Assembly (NCBI GenBank): GCA_035079385.1
Contig: JAVHKY010000004.1
Coordinates: 14,849,001-14,913,000 of the forward strand
Direction of reading: 5' to 3'
Length of the DNA: 64,000 nucleotides
Origin: Aspidiotus rigidus
Lineage: Eukaryota; Arthropoda; Insecta; Hemiptera; Diaspididae
A program made the position numbers and the translations under genes. Positions 58,720 through 64,000 of the stretch are shown piece after piece (position 1 is the stretch's first letter; each line of letters opens with the position of its first letter). The notes under the pieces are model-generated. The model did not search any database. It worked only from the letters and a program-made list of their open reading frames with translations, and was not told the origin of the DNA.

Positions 58720-59775
58720 GTGCCCGGTCCGAATAGTGCACAGGAATCTTCAGAAATTTCTGAATCACCGACGGGGTATCACGAAAAAACTTTTCTCAAA
58801 TATTTTCCAAGTTCGCGGGCTGGCACTCGGGATGGAACGCAAACTGGGACGCGGTCTGAGACGTTGGCTATAACGGGGGCAACAATAAGGACAACGACGC
58901 GAGCCAAGATGCTGCGAAGAGTAAGTCCAGCTACGCTTAGTCAGGTCGATTATAAGTTAATCGTTGAAAGAGCCGACATCACTGTGCAAGGTAGGAGTAT
59001 ACAGGATGAAAATCGGAAGGCAGAATTGTTTGCTCGATACTTGGCCACCATCTTCCAGACAGACGACGAAAGCGGCACCCCAGAAGTGGCTCCACATCCG
59101 CTACCCGAACCAAACATCAAGCTGACAACCCCGGCGGAAATTAAGCATGAAAACTTAAAAAGTCTCCAGGAGTTGACAGAATATCTACTACTATTCTGCG
59201 AGAGCTGCCCAAAAAAACAGCGGGGAACCCGCTGTCCCGAGTCCCCTAGAGCCTGAAGTTTTTCCAAGTCCTGAAAATCATGACGTGACAACCTGAACGC
59301 GCTGCAATTTCAAGGAAGCCGTCGTCTTTCCAAGTTCCCCTTCCCTCTCCGTGACGTCATCAACCTCGCTCGCGCTCGCGGACGAAAATTTCCTGGACCC
59401 GTCTAATATGGAAGACTCACTTGAAGCAAAAGGTGAAACAAATAAATCTAATATTAAAAGAAATCAATTGGATCATGGCTGATCTATCTCACTATCATCT
59501 AACCCGTGTGGAGCTATAGGATCCAGCTTTGGGGCTGCGCCAAACAGTCTAACCAATTAATAATGCAAAGAATTCAGAACAAATGCCTCCGTGAGATTGT
59601 AAGGGTACACAGATACCCTGCCAATGAGGACATCCACACCGACCCAAAAGTCCAGTCAGTGCAAGAGACAATCAAATTGCAGGCAGGCCACCATGAGAGG
59701 AGGCTACTGAAGCATCCCAACGTGGAGGCCATCCAGTTAGGGAGAAGTCCGCAGACTGAAACGTACCAAACCTAG
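58720..59775 (+). mobile_element. Jockey-like LINE remnant with internal replacement
   Basis: 58980-59250 reads NRKAELFARYLATIFQTDDE and IKLTTPAEIKHENLKSLQEL, the region before RT in Jockey-type pol. 59506-59775 reads RIQLWGCAKQSNQLIMQRIQ and NKCLREIVRVHRYPANEDIH, the C-terminal tail of the same kind of protein. Nearly all RT is missing; instead 59260-59400 carries a mosaic module (TGACGTCATCAACCTCGCTC) also found inverted at 51606-51650. Confidence 0.75.
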
Positions 59776-61267
59776 TGACCTAGTTTAGTACAATTATCTC
59801 AATATAATTGTGAGAGAAAGGCAATATTATCCAAATGTCATCACAGGCACTCAAGGATTATACAAAATTTGAACTTCGAACCTAAAAAAAAAAGAGTAGG
59901 AGTAATTACTGCACCCGTTTTCTTCGACTCGTTTCAGCAAATTTTCATTCCGACACATTCTTGTTCAATGTAAGCTTCGGATAAGAATGAATTTCATATT
60001 TACTCGTATTTCTCATATCTCACGAATAGAGAATACAATCAACTTCAAAAACTACAGATGCTCGTCTTGTAATCCAATAACTTCTACCTCTCGGGAATGA
60101 AATTCATATGTTTGTCTACGTGATTACGTGATCTATTGGGTAGTATCATTTTCCCAATACATAGGGGTGAGTTTTGTACGTTATGCGGTTCGCACATTGT
60201 ATATTGAATTGTGTTTCTTGGACAGACGGACGCGAACCCTTTTTCTTTGTTAGAATAATACTGTACGAGGAAATAGGATAACAAAATATGATGGTGTCGA
60301 AGTTGTGTAAACATTTCTCGTGTGTACTTCAAACAAGTGAACGTTCAGAAAAGGCCATGTGGAGTTTATCTTTTGCAACTTAAAGTAACGCTAACGTAAA
60401 TATTCGTTCGTTTTTTTCTTTTCCTTTCCTGAGAGATTACAATATGTATTGGCGAGAAATACGTCAGTGTTAATTTCACACCTTGGCGTCGCACTAATCA
60501 AAAAAGTGGATGATTTAAAGAAAAAATTGTCGGTAAATGGGTGCCAAAAAGTGATAAAGTCAGTATCGCTCGTCGTTTTAACCGCTTTCACTTGGAACAC
60601 ACGTTAGAAAATTGGCAGAAACTATAAAAACAGGAAACGTTTCTAAGCGGCATTTGTTGCAAGTGCTGCTAATGGAAAGAGCGCCAACAAACTTCCTTAT
60701 GCGACATGTTGTTTTGTTAGAAATAAATTTTGCTAAAACCAAAGAAGTTGCGGATGGAGAAAAATATTACTTTCTCACATTCTAATATGATTAGTGGTTC
60801 TGTTTCCTTCGAAAATGGGTGTATGTAGTTCAGCTATTTCGAGCCTTTCACATGTGACCGAAGATTGTGTTTTTTTGGGAAGTAGTAAATTTTGGCAAGT
60901 CAAAATCTTCAAAATCAAAATTGAAAGGTGATACCCATGAACTTTGTGTGATGTAGTTGTAATAAAACAAAGAAGAAAAAAAAAATCCACGACTAAAATG
61001 CTTTTTCGGGAGATGGAATAGTTTCATCAATAATAATAATTATTATTTATCATTCTTATTATATTATCAATAATTCTCACGAGTATTTTTTTTTACAAGC
61101 TAGGCTATTCAACTACTCAACGGGTCATTAGCTCTGGAAGAAATATTGGGATGATATAGATTTTTAGTATTAGGTGGATCGAAGGCAGGTTGAAGTGTTA
61201 GTGATCGTTTCTGAGTTGTTAGAAGGAGCATAAGAAGCTTGAAAGGAGACGGAAAATGAATGTCTGA
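59776..61267. other. No gene recognised
   Basis: AT-rich, with short open frames only; nothing resembling the missing Wnt first exon. Confidence 0.4.
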
Positions 61268-63107
61268 TGTTTAAGGGTGTGCTTTACTTGTTCGGAAACT
61301 CCGAAACGGTGTACAATAACTTGCATAAACATCTCCAAAAACCCTGCAAGGTTCGGGAAGCCAGCGGTCACTACGCGACGCTTGTCGGGCGTGCGTGGGT
61401 AGTCCTCGTAACAAATGACGAGGAATGATTTTGCAAGGTCACAACTCAGGGCTCCATTTTCTGACGAATTTTTTAGATCTTTGGAAATGTTGTACAATAG
61501 GGTTCAACAAAAGCCGCTATCGGAACAGAACCCTGAATTTTGGCTCCAGAAGAATTTCACTCTCGTCAGAAAATAGACGAATTTTTATCAATTTCAAAGT
61601 TTAATTGAGAATTAAGTATACGAAAAAATTTTTAAATTCTGCTTCGATAGCGCCCCTGGTTGAACCTTTCTGGAAAAAATTTCAATTATTCAGAAAGATC
61701 CGTTGAAAACTCGAGCAATAAAATGTGATTTTCGGTACCATGTTTTACGAGCATATTTTCACAAGTAAAGCACATCCTTAAGAAAGGAAGGCAGCTGAAA
61801 AAGTGTGAGACAGATAAATTTTCGGGTTGGCCAGTATTGGCATAAGGGAGTAGCAGAGAGTCCAAGGAGTAGGAAGGTGTGGGTTAGGAGAGTAAGCCGA
61901 ATTCGTAGTCGAGTTACGACTATTCCTCGCGGCGTGAGGAAAGGATTGAAGAAGACCAGAGAACCGAAGATATTTTAACGAAACAAAGTTTGTTGCATGG
62001 TTGAGAGACGAAAGGCTGTGCCCTGATGAGATGATTTGGGAACCGCAGAAAGATTTTAAATTGTAGGCCGGAGAGGGAGAGCAATCAGTGATCGAGGAGG
62101 AGAGCAAAACTTGTTTGCAACTAGATCCACTGCGTCGTGTTCCGGTAGACCAATATGACCAGGGGTCCAGAGGAAAACAATTGAAGACAGAGAAAATGTT
62201 ACGGTATGCAGGAGGATGAAAATGCGCCGAACAAAAGAATTGAAAGAGTAGGGGTTTTGCATGGCTTGGAGGGACGACAGAGAGGGTCAGAGAGGAGAAG
62301 GAATTTATAAGGTTGAAGTGAGTAAGGCAGGAATAGATGGTAGACAGTTTGACAAAATATATGAAGGTCGAGTTTTTCATACGAAAAGAGTGAGACTTCA
62401 CCAAAAACTGAAAGTTTTGGTCAACATTTTCTTTTTCTTTCTTTTTCTGCAGCCTTAGCTTCGATGATTTCAAACCGGCAACTTTCAAAACAATTCGCCG
62501 TCTGCCAAAAATTCCTGAAATTCAAGATTAGGATTAATGTCGACTTCAGAGGTATTTTCATAAGCAGTCAGATTTTTTAAAAATATTGATTGCTGGAATT
62601 TGGATAAGTTTGATATCTTGGATATAAGAAGAGTTTCACTCTCTACGACGTGCATTTTTGTTGCGTTAAGTTTGTGAATTTGGCAGCTTTCACGCTGAAT
62701 TTCTGAAATTGATGATGAGTTTGCCAAATTGCTTGTTCTGATTTTCTCTCACATGAACTTCAAACAGAGGAGGGCATTCAAAATTTTTCACCTTACTTGA
62801 ACATCTTGTTCCTGGTATAGGAGACGTTTCAAAAGCTATTTAAATTTTAGGACGAGATAATAATCTTCAAAGATTCTATGAAAAATTCTTACTCACAAAT
62901 TAATGAGACGAGCAATAGTAGGAGACGTGAACAACTTTTCAGGAAATACCTTATATCTATTATATAAAGAGAAGTTGCAAAATTGCAAATCCATTTAACT
63001 TTATTCCTATTTCACCTACGAACTTGGAATTTGTTTCCATTGCTTTAGCTTGCGTACGAGAAGGTTTATGCGTAATAAATTTGAAATTACGAAATCAGGC
63101 GAATGGC
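61268..63107 (-). mobile_element. LINE (I/R1-type with RNase H), 5'-truncated, copy 2
   Basis: Partner of 20427-22250. The minus strand has the RNase H motif [20 protein letters not shown] near 62110-62190 in an open piece (62262-62056); a second frame is open 62488-61778 over the same DNA. The 3' block ends GTGCTTTACTTG at 61275. Frame changes show it is inactive. Confidence 0.8.
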
Positions 63108-63579
63108 GTGTAGTATATATCTTTGTGCTTGGGGGGAGGGGGGGGGGGGTCATGAATGATTCAAGAGATGAAAAATCTGTATCATTCATTAATTTATTGA
63201 TTGAAAATGCTAAGCAATCATTTTTGTTGACGTTCATCGAAAATTAATATGTGCTAGGCAATCATTTTTGGAAAATGGTTCTTTTTAACCGGAGAACTTT
63301 TGAATACCCATACTATGAGTAATCGAATAGTGTAGGGTTACGATAAAGATTTTGCTTAGCAATTATCTGAAGAACTGGTGGTTGTCTTTCATTATTTCAA
63401 ATTTAACGTGAGGATTAAGAAAAGAAAAACAATTCACGTCAATTTCGAAAATTCGATATCGAAGTCACGGATGTCTCACTTTATTGCAATCTAATTGGAA
63501 TGCCAAAACGCAAGAAAGCAAATATCTAGGGTAGTTGACGAACAAAGGGATGAGGGCTCGTGTCAATTCCGAAATTTTG

Positions 63580-63785
63580 ACATCAGAAAATAATGTGGAA
63601 AATGGGAAGGGATAATAGATCTTCTCATTTTCTTAATAATTTGCGTAAGTACAACAATGCGCTCTCAATGACTTCTTTAGGGTGTAATGAAGTTCCAAAC
63701 ATATTTACAACTTTCAAAATTTTTGGACAATTGTATCATTATATAGGAAGTTATCTACCTCCTTTAACAATCCACAAAAAATGAC
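63580..63785 (+). pseudogene. Possible Helitron Rep/helicase N-domain fragment
   Basis: Open 63593-63784: FLNNLRKYNNALSMTSLGCN and FKIFGQLYHYIGSYLPP resemble the segment of Helitron proteins that reads YNxALxFxSxG followed by FxIxGxxYHxIGSLLP. No other Helitron part (Rep motifs, CTRR 3' end) is visible before the window ends, so this is a short remnant if the call is right. Confidence 0.5.
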
Positions 63786-64000
63786 AAATTTTTCAGCATA
63801 CACCCAGAAAGAAGAATGCGCAAAGGATCTTCTAAAAAGACGGCATCCAACTATCACAAAAGATATTAAGAACGAGATGAAAGTGTGAAACAAAATACCA
63901 ACGATAAAAAAATGAAATTGAAAAATTGGAAATTAGATTAGAAATTGAACTAAAAGAATACTAATGATAAATAAATATCAAGAATTTTGAAAATAATTTG

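Overview
The window is eukaryotic nuclear DNA: its genes are split by GT/AG introns, and most of the remaining sequence is transposable-element debris. The gene content is a P-element/THAP9-type transposase, ribosomal protein eS17, a Wnt gene closest by eye to Wnt16, and a vitellogenic-like serine carboxypeptidase. The mobile elements are Penelope-like elements (PLEs), I/R1- and Jockey-type LINEs, a Gypsy-type LTR element and foldback elements. Together these point to an arthropod. A hemipteran-like insect is plausible because Wnt16 is kept in aphids and lost in Drosophila, but this is inference.

Layout. 1-4094 (+): the 3' three exons of an apparently intact P-type transposase, whose second intron holds an inverted PLE terminus. 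4895-5641 (+): complete four-exon RpS17. 11309-56074 (-): six 3' exons of a Wnt gene that runs over 44 kb. Its two large introns (11718-32025 and 32373-55303) hold most of the repeats. Its signal-peptide exon was not found and is probably beyond 64000. 47628-49019 (-): a single-exon serine carboxypeptidase nested inside the larger Wnt intron on the same strand. 56075-64000 holds LINE, foldback and Helitron-like remnants upstream of the Wnt exons.

Repeats. A 4.2-kb LTR element (15383-19591) has two 1765-bp LTRs that look identical, a 4-bp target duplication, and only 679 bp between the LTRs. That interior carries one ORF fusing a gag-like start to an integrase tail. Several PLE copies lie at about 25.2-26.25, 29.0-31.9, 41.5-45.0 and 51.1-52.9 kb; some are nested or head-to-head. 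A mosaic repeat family rich in the palindrome TGACGTCA recurs across the window. At 34.6-37.7 kb a related sequence forms a tandem array of about 335-bp units in an alternating A-B order (667-bp dimers). A perfect (TTC)n tract of about 963 bp lies at 49958-50921 and reads GAA in the Wnt sense direction.

The host genes do not form a pathway together. The main interest is the architecture: one developmental signalling gene whose introns host a nested protease gene, a possible triplex-forming repeat, arrays of transcription-factor-like motifs and very recent retroelement activity. All coordinates and splice sites were read by eye; percent identities and family names need computation.
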